Shown: positions 32,999 to 41,481 of the stretch, piece by piece
Layout of the letters: every line of letters begins with the position of its first letter
Position numbering within the stretch: position 1 is the stretch's first letter
NCBI GenBank assembly: GCA_036564195.1
Contig: DATCLA010000190.1
Coordinates: forward strand, 1 to 42,093
Direction of reading: 5' to 3'
Origin: DATCLA01 sp036564195
GTDB taxonomy: Bacteria > Bacillota > UBA4882 > UBA8346
DNA length: 42,093 bases
The notes under the pieces: model-generated
What the model was told of the DNA's origin: nothing
The model's database searches: none
The model's input: the letters and a program-made list of their open reading frames with translations, nothing else
Program-made: the position numbers and the translations under genes

Positions 32999-34171
32999 AT
33001 GAATCAGGTTATCTTACGGTCCGGGAGGGATAAACGGGTTCGTGCCAATCATCTTTGGATTTATCAAGAGGAGATCGGTGTGATCGGACTGGGGGTTAAG
33101 TCCGGCGATGTGGTGGAAGTAGTGGACAATCGGGGGCGTTTTTTGGGAATTGGCCACTATAACCAGGCTTCTCAGATCGCGGTCCGGTTGTTAACTCGGG
33201 AACGGGAGGAGATCCACGCTGATTTTTACCGGCGCCGGATTAGCCGGGCCCTTGAATATAGAAAACGGGTGAAACCGGACGCTACCAGTTACCGCTTGAT
33301 TTATGGCGAAGGCGACTTACTGCCGGGTTTGATAGTCGACCGTTTTGAGGACTATCTGGTAGTCCAGTTTTTAACCATGGGGATGGAAGTCAACCGGGAA
33401 TTGATTATCAATCTCCTGATTGAACTTTGCCGACCAGCGGCAATCATTGAACGCAGCGATTTCCATATCCGGCATTTGGAAGCTCTTCCGGAACGGACCG
33501 GTTGTATCTACGGCACCTGTCCCGCCTCGATTATCATTCGCGACAATGGTTTACAGTTTAAGGTTAATTTATTAGACCAGCAGCAGCCAAGCTATTTTTT
33601 AGACCAGTCGGCGAACCGGGCGGTTATCGCTACTTACGCCAAAGACCGCCGGGTCCTGGACTGTTTTACCAATGGAGGCAGTTTTGCGATCCATGCTGCC
33701 GCAGCCGGCGCCCAGTCAGTGCTGGGAGTAGACATCTCCGATGCAGCAATTAAGTTAGCCGCAGAAAATGCCGCCCTGAACGGTCTGGAGCAGGTTTGTC
33801 AGTTTAAAACTGCTAATGTCTTTGACTTCCTTCGCGAGCAGGTTAGCAAGAAAGACCTCTATAACCTGGTGATCCTAGATCCACCGGTATTTGCTAAAAG
33901 TAAGCTGATCAGTGACAGTGCGGTTCGGGGTTATAAAGAGATTAACTGGCGCAGTTTAAAACTGTTGGCTTCCGGGGGGATTTTAGTAACTTGTTCCTGC
34001 TCTCCCCATCTCAGTTCCGAGCTGTTTTGGAACGTGATTAATGCCGCAGCGGTAGATGCCAAAAAGCAAATCCGTCTATTGGAACGGCGGACCCAAGGGC
34101 TGGATCACCCGATTCTGGTCGGAATGGCGGAGACTGAATACTTGAAATGTTTAATCTTTGAGGTTATGTGA
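32999..34171 (+). CDS. class I SAM-dependent rRNA methyltransferase, RlmI/YwbD family
   Basis: A 390-residue cytoplasmic enzyme with an N-terminal PUA RNA-binding domain (about 1-75: ILRSGRDKRVRANHLWIY, GDVVEVVDNRGRFLGIG), a central EEHEE-like domain (about 75-190) and a C-terminal Rossmann methyltransferase. The latter has VLDCFTNGGSFAIHAA for SAM binding, VLGVDIS, LVILDPPVFAKSK and VTCSCSPHL with the catalytic Cys of m5C-type enzymes. E. coli RlmI methylates C1962 of 23S rRNA; the same target is likely but unproven here. It lies in a run of three genes with gaps of 11 and 4 nt. Confidence 0.9.
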   Translation: MNQVILRSGRDKRVRANHLWIYQEEIGVIGLGVKSGDVVEVVDNRGRFLGIGHYNQASQIAVRLLTREREEIHADFYRRRISRALEYRKRVKPDATSYRLIYGEGDLLPGLIVDRFEDYLVVQFLTMGMEVNRELIINLLIELCRPAAIIERSDFHIRHLEALPERTGCIYGTCPASIIIRDNGLQFKVNLLDQQQPSYFLDQSANRAVIATYAKDRRVLDCFTNGGSFAIHAAAAGAQSVLGVDISDAAIKLAAENAALNGLEQVCQFKTANVFDFLREQVSKKDLYNLVILDPPVFAKSKLISDSAVRGYKEINWRSLKLLASGGILVTCSCSPHLSSELFWNVINAAAVDAKKQIRLLERRTQGLDHPILVGMAETEYLKCLIFEVM

Positions 34172-34175
34172 AGCA

Positions 34176-35423
34176 ATGGAGCAAATACATTTAATATATA
34201 CTGATCAACAAGGTAATCTGCGTGAAGACCCGCAACTTTTGGCTGTGGGGCTGAACGGAGTTCAAGTTGAGGTAGCCGGATCCGATTGGGTGGATCTTCC
34301 TACCGGGGCGGAACTGGTGAGTTTGCCGGGAAGGTTACCGTTGGGTTATAATGAGGCCACGGATGCCCTTGAGGTAGTAGAAGGTGATCAAGGATTCAAA
34401 GCAACTGCAGTGGCAGCGATTTTGCCAATGGGGTTTACCCGTTGTCTGTTACCAGGTTACGAACTGGAGACGGAGACGGAATTACCGCTGTTCGGCTACA
34501 CCGCGGCCGGAGCGGGCGGAGGCCGGATTAAGGTGGCTGCAATGAAAACCGATGCCGAACTCAAATGGAACCCGGCCTACTATAATACCACGGACCTGCC
34601 CCGACTGATTGCCGGAGTAGAGAAAGAATTTCCCCACAACCGGATCATCCGGCAACTGGCCCATTGCGCCCGGGAGTATCATTGCCAGACCGCCCAAAAC
34701 ATTTTCTACCGGCGTTGGGAAGCGGGGATTCCGGTTTCGCCAAGTTGTAATGCGGCTTGTCTGGGATGTATCTCCCTGCAGGCAGCGGAGTGTTGCCCGG
34801 CGCCGCAGTCCCGGATTGATTTTCTGCCCGAGGTGGAGGAGATTGTGGCGCCGGCAGTCCGGCACCTCCAAACTGCCCCTGAGGCAATTATCAGTTTTGG
34901 GCAAGGATGCGAAGGAGAACCGTCGTTGCAGTATCCACTGTTGGCTGCGGCGATCCGGGAAATTCGCAGCCGGACTGGTTGTGGTACCATAAATATGAAC
35001 AGTAATGCCGGACACTTTGAAGCGGTTAAGACTTTGGTTGACGCCGGATTGGACAGCATCCGGGTGAGCCTGTTTTCAGCCGATCCCGCAAATTATCGCT
35101 GGTACCACCGGCCGCACGGTTATCAACTGGGTGATGTGATTAACTCGCTGCAATATGCGGCGGAAAAAGGTTTACTGGTCTCAATAAACCTCTTGTTTTA
35201 CCCCGGTTTTACCAATCAGCCGCGGGAAACGGAAGCCATCTATCATTTATTAACCGTCACCGGGGTTAAACAGGTGCAGCTCCGTAATTTGAACCTGGAT
35301 CCCGAAAAATTGCAAAGCCGCCTGATCCGGGAGGAATTGGATTCAATCCCGCAGTGGGTGGCTCAGCTGCAGCGGAATTTTCCCAAGTTACGGATTGGGA
35401 ACTATAGTATTCCGGTACGATAG
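34176..35423 (+). CDS. radical SAM protein of unknown specificity
   Basis: A 415-residue enzyme with the radical SAM cluster motif CNAACLGC (C191, C195, C198), which holds a 4Fe-4S cluster and splits SAM. Unusually, about 185 residues come before the motif: a beta-rich N-terminus with LPTGAELVSLPGRLPLGY. After the motif come ISFGQGCEGEPSL (the GGE-like segment), NMNSNAGH and DSIRVSLFSADP, typical of the SPASM-free radical SAM barrel, and INLLFYPGFTN. No accessory cluster is evident. The ATG is preferred to an in-frame TTG that overlaps the previous gene. Co-transcription with an rRNA methyltransferase might suggest RNA modification, but nothing proves this. Confidence 0.87.
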   Translation: MEQIHLIYTDQQGNLREDPQLLAVGLNGVQVEVAGSDWVDLPTGAELVSLPGRLPLGYNEATDALEVVEGDQGFKATAVAAILPMGFTRCLLPGYELETETELPLFGYTAAGAGGGRIKVAAMKTDAELKWNPAYYNTTDLPRLIAGVEKEFPHNRIIRQLAHCAREYHCQTAQNIFYRRWEAGIPVSPSCNAACLGCISLQAAECCPAPQSRIDFLPEVEEIVAPAVRHLQTAPEAIISFGQGCEGEPSLQYPLLAAAIREIRSRTGCGTINMNSNAGHFEAVKTLVDAGLDSIRVSLFSADPANYRWYHRPHGYQLGDVINSLQYAAEKGLLVSINLLFYPGFTNQPRETEAIYHLLTVTGVKQVQLRNLNLDPEKLQSRLIREELDSIPQWVAQLQRNFPKLRIGNYSIPVR

Positions 35424-35499
35424 ATAATATGCTTGCATGGCCAATATCCATATGATATAATAAGTTATTGTTTAGAGACGGGGATGTGAGGTGAGTCAT

Positions 35500-35700
35500 A
35501 TGAAAGAAGGTATTCATCCGCAATATAACAAAGTTAGAGTAACTTGTGCCTGTGGTGAAACTTTTGAAACCGGATCCACTAAAAAGGAGATCCGGGTTGA
35601 AATCTGTTCCAAGTGCCACCCGATGTTCACCGGTAAACAGCGGATTGTGGATAGCGGCGGTCAAGTTGAGAAGTTCAAAAAACGTCTGGAAAAAAGATAA
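35500..35700 (+). CDS. rpmE: 50S ribosomal protein L31, zinc-binding form
   Basis: A 66-residue ribosomal protein of the large subunit. It starts MKEGIHPQYNKVRVTCACGE, with the zinc ligands CAC and CSKC present, so this is the zinc-containing (C+) form rather than the zinc-independent YtiA type. GAGGTG lies 8 nt before the ATG and contains the in-frame GTG that could otherwise be taken as the start. The gene is followed by DUF1385, prfA and prmC, an order common in Bacillota. Confidence 0.96.
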   Translation: MKEGIHPQYNKVRVTCACGETFETGSTKKEIRVEICSKCHPMFTGKQRIVDSGGQVEKFKKRLEKR

Positions 35701-35709
35701 GGTCTGGAT

Positions 35710-35736
35710 GCAGGCGAGGAGATAATCCTCGCTTGC
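35710..35736 (+). terminator. stem-loop after rpmE
   Basis: GCAGGCGAGGA pairs with TCCTCGCTTGC (one G-U) around a 5-nt loop. No T run follows, so it may only attenuate or protect the rpmE message. Confidence 0.5.
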
Positions 35737-35918
35737 TATGTATCAGGGGATAAATTTCGAAAGATATCCACAATAAAAGTATTTTCAAAACCAATCTCAA
35801 GAAATATAATCTTATCATAAGCTTCTATATTTTATTTGTAATATGACGTTATTTTATTTATAAGGCATTGTTTGGTATTTTCGTCTAAGAAGGGATGAGT
35901 TAACGATGGGGTGTGACA

Positions 35919-36881
35919 ATGAGTAAACAACCGGAGTTTCAATATGGCGGGCAGGCGGTAATCGAAGGGGTTATGATGCGGGGCCGGGAATATCTGGCAA
36001 TCGCGGTTCGGAATAACCAAGGCGAAATCGTTATTAAAAAGGAGCCAGTTAATTCAATAACTCAGAATTATAAGTTTTTAAAATGGCCATTTCTACGCGG
36101 GGTCATTGCTTTGGCAGAATCTTTCGGAATCGGAATAAAGGCTTTACTGTTTTCAGCAGATCAGTTTATGGAGGATGAAACCGAATCCAAATTATCACCT
36201 TGGGAGACATTCTCCATGGTAGCGGTAGCCTTACTGATGACCATAGTGTTATTTGTGATTCTTCCTTTGGTCGGACGGGTTTGGTTGAATAAATTGCTGC
36301 CTGGTGCAGTTTGGGGCAATATTATTGAAAGTATCCTGCGGATGTTAATTCTTTTCGGCTATATTCTGTCGATTTCAGCCTTGAAGGATATTCAACGGGT
36401 ATTTCAGTACCATGGGGCGGAGCATAAGGCAATTAATGCTTTTGAAGCAAAGCAGGACCTCACTGTGGAAAACCTGAAAAAGTTTTCCACCTTCCATCCG
36501 CGCTGCGGGACTAGTTTTCTGTTATTTGTGGTCATCACCAGTGCTGTCTTTTTTTCGTTTTTGAAATATGATTCACTCTGGATGCGTCTGGCCAGTCGGA
36601 TTGTTTTATTGCCGGTGGTAGCCGGGGTATCATATGAAATTATCAAATTTACCAGTAAAAATCAGGATTTTTTCCTGTGGCGCTGGTTAAGCCGGCCGGG
36701 AATGTGGCTGCAAAAATTGACTACTCGGGAACCGGATGAACAACAACTGGAAGTGGCCATCAACTCATTGGTTGCAGTGCTGAAAGAGGAGGCACCGGTG
36801 ATCGTCGGCGGTAAAGTATATCAGGCCGAGCCGGTGGCAGCGGCAGCCAGTGAAACAACTGAGGGGTTTTATCATGATTGA
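35919..36881 (+). CDS. DUF1385 membrane protein (YqhQ-like)
   Basis: A 320-residue protein that begins with the family signature QYGGQAVIEGVMMRG and has HGAEHKAINAFE and FHPRCGTSFLLF further on. About four membrane segments are visible, near residues 100-125, 140-160, 195-215 and 225-245. B. subtilis YqhQ belongs here; the function is unknown. The conserved His, Glu and Cys residues suggest a metal or a catalytic role (inference). The ATG is preferred to a GTG two codons earlier that lies within the ribosome binding site. Its 3' end overlaps prfA by 8 nt. Confidence 0.92.
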   Translation: MSKQPEFQYGGQAVIEGVMMRGREYLAIAVRNNQGEIVIKKEPVNSITQNYKFLKWPFLRGVIALAESFGIGIKALLFSADQFMEDETESKLSPWETFSMVAVALLMTIVLFVILPLVGRVWLNKLLPGAVWGNIIESILRMLILFGYILSISALKDIQRVFQYHGAEHKAINAFEAKQDLTVENLKKFSTFHPRCGTSFLLFVVITSAVFFSFLKYDSLWMRLASRIVLLPVVAGVSYEIIKFTSKNQDFFLWRWLSRPGMWLQKLTTREPDEQQLEVAINSLVAVLKEEAPVIVGGKVYQAEPVAAAASETTEGFYHD

Positions 36882-37941
36882 AAAGCTAGAATTAATTGAA
36901 GCCAAATATAATGAATTAAATAACCAGTTGAGTGACCCAAAGGTCATCGCCGATCAAGCTCTCTTTCAGAAGTTGGCCAAGGCGCAAGCCGCCCTTAGTG
37001 AGCTGGTGGAAACTTATCAACAGTATCGCCGGGTGCAGGCGGATTTAGAGACTGCCCGCGAGCTGCTGGCTGAAGAAAACGGAGCGGCAACGGCCATTTT
37101 AAATGAGGAGATCAAAGAGCTGGAAGCTACTGAAACCGCTTTGGCGAAACGACTGAAAATCTTGTTGCTGCCAAAAGACCCCAATGACGAGAAAAATGTG
37201 ATCGTCGAAATCCGGGCCGGTACCGGCGGAGATGAAGCGGCTTTGTTTGCCGGAGATCTGTTCCGAATGTATTCCCGTTATGCCGATTCGAAAGGGTGGC
37301 GAATTGAACTGTTAAGCGCCAGTGAGTCGGATCTGGGCGGCTTTAAAGAGATTATTTTTATGGTTGAAGGAGAGGGGGTATATAGCCGTCTTAAGTTTGA
37401 GAGTGGGGTCCATCGGGTGCAGCGGGTTCCGGAGACCGAAGCCGGAGGCAGGATCCATACTTCGGCGGCAACGGTAGCCGTGATGGTCGAAGCGGAAGAG
37501 GTGGATGTCAATATAAACCCCAATGATTTACGGATTGATGTTTTCCGTGCCGGCGGCCACGGCGGTCAGTGTGTCAACACAACCGACTCGGCAGTCCGGA
37601 TTACCCATCTGCCTACCGGGTTGGTTGTAACCTGCCAGGACGAAAAGTCCCAACTGAAAAATAAGGAAAAGGCTCTTAAAGTCTTACGGGCCCGGCTGTT
37701 AGATAAATTCCAAAACGAACAACATCAGGAGCAGGCGGAAGCCAGACGGCACATGGTAGGTTCCGGCGATCGGAGTGAACGAATCCGGACTTACAACTTT
37801 CCCCAAAACCGCCTGACTGACCACAGGATTAACCTTACACTCTACCATCTGGATTCGATTATTAACGGAGAAATGGATGAGGTGATCGAACCGTTAATCA
37901 CCTATGACCAGGCGGAGCGTTTAAAAAATGTCGACCAGTAA
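36874..37941 (+). CDS. prfA: peptide chain release factor 1
   Basis: A 355-residue class I release factor that reads UAA and UAG. The N-terminal coiled coil runs to about residue 100. The codon-recognition tripeptide is PET in RVPETEAGGRIHTSAATVAV, and the peptidyl-hydrolase motif is GGQ at 230-232 in AGGHGGQCVNTTDS, whose Gln is methylated by the next gene's product. GAGGGG precedes the ATG, which overlaps the DUF1385 stop; an in-frame GTG eight codons upstream is rejected. The length is normal. It overlaps prmC by 14 nt. Confidence 0.97.
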   Translation: MIEKLELIEAKYNELNNQLSDPKVIADQALFQKLAKAQAALSELVETYQQYRRVQADLETARELLAEENGAATAILNEEIKELEATETALAKRLKILLLPKDPNDEKNVIVEIRAGTGGDEAALFAGDLFRMYSRYADSKGWRIELLSASESDLGGFKEIIFMVEGEGVYSRLKFESGVHRVQRVPETEAGGRIHTSAATVAVMVEAEEVDVNINPNDLRIDVFRAGGHGGQCVNTTDSAVRITHLPTGLVVTCQDEKSQLKNKEKALKVLRARLLDKFQNEQHQEQAEARRHMVGSGDRSERIRTYNFPQNRLTDHRINLTLYHLDSIINGEMDEVIEPLITYDQAERLKNVDQ

Positions 37942-38794
37942 TAATCTGACGATTGCCGCAATTTTGGCTAAAATAGTTCCTTATCTAGCCCAAAAGGGAA
38001 TTCGTAACCCGCGTTTGGAAGCAGATCTGCTATTGGCTTTTGTATTAGGGTTACCTCGGGTTAAATTATATTCCGAATGGGACCGGCCTTTAAATCCCGA
38101 TGAAGTCCAACGTTACCGGGAGATTATTATCAAAAGAATTCAGGGCTGGCCTTTAGCCTATTTAACCGGAAAGAAATCCTTTTTAAGCTGGGAATTTATT
38201 GTAAATCCGGCGGTCCTGATCCCCCGGCCGGAAACTGAGGAGCTGGTAGATGCGGTAGTGACCGCAGTTAAAGGCCGCAAGCAACTGAGTGGAGTTGATG
38301 TCGGTACCGGAAGCGGTGTGATCGCGATTGCGCTGGCTAAATTATTGCCGGACAGTTACTGGCAGGCCGTGGACATTTCAGCCGCTGCTTTGGAAGTTGC
38401 CCAGACTAATGCTAACAATCTGGAAGTAGCGGACAGAATCCGATTTGTCCAGGGTGACCTGCTCCAGCCGCTGCTTGGTACGGACCAGCAGTTTGACTTG
38501 ATTGTTTCCAATCCTCCGTATATTCCCAGTTCACAAATTGCCGGTTTACAGCCAGAGATTGGCAAAGAGCCGGTCTTGGCATTAGACGGCGGCCCGGACG
38601 GACTGGAATTTTACCGTCGTCTGCTTCCCCAGGTGGACCAGTTGCTGGTTGAGGGCGGGCTGGTGGCGTTAGAACACGGTTATGATCAACGGGAACCATT
38701 GACCGCACTGTGGAACGAGGCCGGTTACAACTGTACTTCATTGTCGGACTTGAGCGGCTTAGACCGGATCTTAATCGCACGCAAGTGCCATTAA
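37928..38794 (+). CDS. prmC: release factor glutamine N5-methyltransferase
   Basis: A 288-residue SAM-dependent enzyme that methylates the Gln of the GGQ motif in release factors 1 and 2. The N-terminal helical domain is followed by IPRPETEELVDAV, the SAM loop GVDVGTGSGVIAIAL, WQAVDISAAALEVA and the active-site motif NPPY (195-198) in IVSNPPYIPSSQ. Its start lies inside the end of prfA, so enzyme and substrate are co-translated, which is the usual arrangement. Confidence 0.96.
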   Translation: MSTSNNLTIAAILAKIVPYLAQKGIRNPRLEADLLLAFVLGLPRVKLYSEWDRPLNPDEVQRYREIIIKRIQGWPLAYLTGKKSFLSWEFIVNPAVLIPRPETEELVDAVVTAVKGRKQLSGVDVGTGSGVIAIALAKLLPDSYWQAVDISAAALEVAQTNANNLEVADRIRFVQGDLLQPLLGTDQQFDLIVSNPPYIPSSQIAGLQPEIGKEPVLALDGGPDGLEFYRRLLPQVDQLLVEGGLVALEHGYDQREPLTALWNEAGYNCTSLSDLSGLDRILIARKCH

Positions 38795-38805
38795 AGTATA
38801 GTAAA

Positions 38806-38837
38806 AAACAAGCTGTGGCAGCGACCATAGCTTGTTT
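38806..38837 (+). terminator. terminator after prmC
   Basis: AAACAAGCTGTGG pairs with CCATAGCTTGTTT (one G-U) around a 6-nt loop, 12 nt after the stop. The T run is weak (TTGTTTGGTT). Confidence 0.6.
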
Positions 38838-38932
38838 GGTTAATTGGAAGTTATCGACAGGGAGGATTAGTCAGTTAATTGTCGAAATTAAGTTCAAAAC
38901 TAGCGGAGGATGATGAATCAGGAGGTAATCCG

Positions 38933-40000
38933 GTGAATAAAAAAACCTGGCTTTTAATGGCGCTGCTGTTGGTGTTGGTAATGGTCCCGGTGGCGGCGGC
39001 CGATCCTGGTAGCGACGTGTTAGTCTTTTTACAGGCGGATCAGGGTCAAAAGACACTTTTTCTTTACGAAACCGGCAGGCCACAGCCGGTAAAGATTACC
39101 GGAGGCAAAGCAGTTAAGGTTTTTTTTGAGAATCGACATCTGCTGTACTTTGTCAATCAACAACTGTTTGAATATGACTTGGCTAGGCATCAATCAAAAT
39201 TGTTAAATAAATTTAACGAAAAAGAGATCGAGTTAGGCACGGTTGCCGCCAGCAATGGCTTGCAGCAAATGTTAATTGCTGCTAAAGGAGATTATGAGAT
39301 CAACTACTATATTTTAGACCTTAACGACGCCAGTATCCGCCGGGTGGAGCGGCCCTGGGGTTCCGGGGTTCCCAGAAGCAGGAGCGGATTGTTGACCAAA
39401 GACCGTCAATATGTGGCAATCCCTAAGGTCAGTATGTTAAAAAACCGGGTGGAGCTAAGAGTGGAACGAAAAAAAGGCAGCCGTTATCAGAACTTTTGGA
39501 CCTTGCCGGTCGAGTTCACTGTCCTGCCGGAATTATTATCTTGGTCTCCTAACTCGAAATTACTGCTGTTTCATGCCAAAAAAAATACCGGCTACGAAGG
39601 TTTTTATTCTTTATACTGTTTCGATGTGGAGACCAAAAAAATGCAACTGCTGGCGGAGACGGTATTGTTTTATGATTGGATTGGCTTTGCCGGTTTGGAA
39701 GAATTTTTACCGGACTGGTCAGCCGATAGCCAATTTCTGGTCTTTCAAAGTCAACCGACTGGTTCGCCTTCTTACAGTGAGATTATTCGCTATGAAATAA
39801 AGAGTGGTAAAAGCAAGATCTTAACTAAGAGCGCCGGACAAAACCAAAGTCCCCGAATTGCGCCATCCGGTAACCGAATTGCTTTCCTATCCAACCGGGA
39901 AGGAAGCAAGCAACTTTATCTTATGGATAGTCAGGGCGGCACAGTGAAGCGCCTTTCAACCCAGGGAATTACCGAATGGGCGGAATGGTTTAAAAAGTAA
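38933..40000 (+). CDS. secreted TolB-like beta-propeller protein
   Basis: A 355-residue exported protein with a signal peptide (MNKKTWLLMALLLVLVM, ending near VAAA). The body has repeats of the TolB/PD40 kind: LSWSPNSKLLLF, DWSADSQFLVF and SPRIAPSGNRIAFLSNREG, the last followed by QLYLMD. Such propellers bind proteins or small ligands outside the cytoplasm. No enzyme motif is seen. The GTG start is chosen because GGAGG lies 7 nt before it and the product then begins with a clean signal peptide; an in-frame TTG 54 nt upstream would add an acidic leader. If the organism is diderm the protein would be periplasmic. Confidence 0.8.
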   Translation: MNKKTWLLMALLLVLVMVPVAAADPGSDVLVFLQADQGQKTLFLYETGRPQPVKITGGKAVKVFFENRHLLYFVNQQLFEYDLARHQSKLLNKFNEKEIELGTVAASNGLQQMLIAAKGDYEINYYILDLNDASIRRVERPWGSGVPRSRSGLLTKDRQYVAIPKVSMLKNRVELRVERKKGSRYQNFWTLPVEFTVLPELLSWSPNSKLLLFHAKKNTGYEGFYSLYCFDVETKKMQLLAETVLFYDWIGFAGLEEFLPDWSADSQFLVFQSQPTGSPSYSEIIRYEIKSGKSKILTKSAGQNQSPRIAPSGNRIAFLSNREGSKQLYLMDSQGGTVKRLSTQGITEWAEWFKK

Positions 40001-40013
40001 ATTGAATTATCAG

Positions 40014-40040
40014 AAGCAGCTTAGACAGCTGTTTTTTTTT
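40014..40040 (+). terminator. rho-independent terminator
   Basis: AGCAGCT and AGCTGTT pair around TAGAC, followed by a run of eight or more T. It ends the propeller gene transcript. A second small stem (CCGGAA/TTCCGG) lies 15 nt on. Confidence 0.75.
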
Positions 40041-40238
40041 ACCCTTTGGGACCGGAATCTACAAGGTTCCGGCACTTTTAATTTCTTTAAGAATATTCTC
40101 AAAAGAAGCAGGGACAATAATAGGAAAGACCAGATCCGGAAAAGGTCGCCGGTTTGAAAAAGGTAGAAATTGGGATGGCTGACATTAAGCAAACCGTCTC
40201 CGGAATTTTAAAACATTTAAAATATGGAGGAATCAGCT

Positions 40239-40469
40239 ATGGAAGAAATCATCGTCTATACCACTCCTACCTGTCCGTGGTGTACGAAGGTAAAGAGTTA
40301 TTTAAGCGAAAAAGGGGTTAGCTTTCGTGAAGTCAATGTCGCAACCGACGGCGAGGCCGCCCGAAAGATGGTGGAGATTACCGGTCAGCGCAGTGTTCCG
40401 GTAATTGCTAAAGGCGATCAGTATGTAATCGGGTTTAATCCCGGGCAGATTGACCGGATGGTACCTTGA
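40239..40469 (+). CDS. glutaredoxin-like thiol protein (Cp9/YruB type)
   Basis: A 76-residue thioredoxin-fold protein. The active site is TCPWC (C12, C15), the cis-proline loop is SVPVI and the C-terminal helix follows GFNPGQID. The CPWC centre and small size match the glutaredoxin-like Cp9 of Clostridium pasteurianum, which passes electrons from a thioredoxin-reductase-like flavoprotein to a peroxiredoxin. That flavoprotein type is encoded 57 nt downstream. GGAGG lies 8 nt before the ATG; the in-frame ATG five codons earlier overlaps this site and is rejected. Confidence 0.88.
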   Translation: MEEIIVYTTPTCPWCTKVKSYLSEKGVSFREVNVATDGEAARKMVEITGQRSVPVIAKGDQYVIGFNPGQIDRMVP

Positions 40470-40526
40470 AACTGGTCAGCCCATGAGAAGCTGGGGCTGA
40501 TTTGAGAAAGGAAGTAAGTGATTTAA

Positions 40527-41459
40527 GTGGAATATGATTTAATCATCATTGGATCCGGACCGGCGGGAATGACCGCCGGAGTCTTTGCAGCACGTAAAGG
40601 CTTGAGAACTTTGATCGTAGCTAAAGAACCGGGCGGTCAGGTTAACTGGACCAGCGATATTGAAAATTATATGGGATTTAAAGAAATTGACGGGCAGGCG
40701 CTGATGGAAAGATTTCAGCAACAGGTAAAGGAGCACCAGTTAGAAGCCAAACAAGCTGAAGTCTGTATGGTACGCAAGGAAGGTGAACTTTTTAAGGCGG
40801 AGACTGCAACCGGCGAGCAACTTACCGCTAAAACCGTAATCATCTGTTCGGGAAAAACACCCCGGACTTTGAATATCAAAGGTGAGACTGAGTTTCGCAA
40901 CCGGGGGGTCAGTTATTGCTCTACCTGTGATGCGCCGCTGTTTCGGGAGACAGAAGTGGCAGTAGTCGGAGGCGGTAACTCGGCCGTAAAGGCAGTATTG
41001 GATTTGGCCAATTATGCCAAGGCAATTCATTTAATTTATCGGGAAGACCGGTTGACAGCGGATGCAATCTTACAACAACGTCTGACTCCACTAGATCACT
41101 TGACCCAGTACCCGGGACGCACTGTAGTGGAAATAGCCGGCAGCAATGCAGTGGAACAGATTAAATTGGAGGAAACCGGCTCCGGTAGACAAACTGTCCT
41201 GCCGGTTCAGGGAGTCTTTATTGAGATCGGCTTAGTCCCCAATACCGGTTTTGTTGATCAGGCAGTGGCACGTAATGAAGCTGAGGAAATTCAGATTGAC
41301 TGCCACTGCCGAACCAATGTTCCGGGGCTGTATGCAGCAGGCGATGTCTCTTCTGTACCGGAAAAGCAGATTATCATCGCTGCCGGAGAAGGAGCCAAAG
41401 CTGCAATTCGAGCTTGGGAGTACTTAATGAACACTCCGGAGTTTGAAGTGAAACATTAA
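40527..41459 (+). CDS. thioredoxin-reductase-like flavoprotein (AhpF/Cp34 type)
   Basis: A 310-residue FAD disulphide reductase. The N-terminal FAD motif is LIIIGSGPAGMTAG, the redox disulphide is CSTC (C131, C134), and the C-terminal FAD motif is GLYAAGDVS. The pyridine-nucleotide domain has VAVVGGGNSAVKA and IYREDRLTAD, lacking the HRRxxxR residues that bind the NADPH phosphate. It resembles the AhpF C-terminal region instead (GGGNSxxEAxxDLA, then KADxxLQ), so NADH or another donor is likelier. With the glutaredoxin in front it probably forms a peroxiredoxin-reducing pair as in C. pasteurianum (inference). No peroxiredoxin gene is in the window. The start is GTG. Confidence 0.88.
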   Translation: MEYDLIIIGSGPAGMTAGVFAARKGLRTLIVAKEPGGQVNWTSDIENYMGFKEIDGQALMERFQQQVKEHQLEAKQAEVCMVRKEGELFKAETATGEQLTAKTVIICSGKTPRTLNIKGETEFRNRGVSYCSTCDAPLFRETEVAVVGGGNSAVKAVLDLANYAKAIHLIYREDRLTADAILQQRLTPLDHLTQYPGRTVVEIAGSNAVEQIKLEETGSGRQTVLPVQGVFIEIGLVPNTGFVDQAVARNEAEEIQIDCHCRTNVPGLYAAGDVSSVPEKQIIIAAGEGAKAAIRAWEYLMNTPEFEVKH

Positions 41460-41481
41460 GCCCTAAAAAGATCACTCGTAG

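Noticed and set aside
34482..35015. Minus-strand open frames inside the radical SAM gene
   Set aside because: Several overlapping frames are open because the codons are GC-rich; the plus frame has the radical SAM motif and normal spacing to its neighbours.
40172..40318. 48-codon frame starting MADIKQTVSG ahead of the glutaredoxin gene
   Set aside because: It has no ribosome binding site and runs out of frame through the conserved glutaredoxin active-site region.
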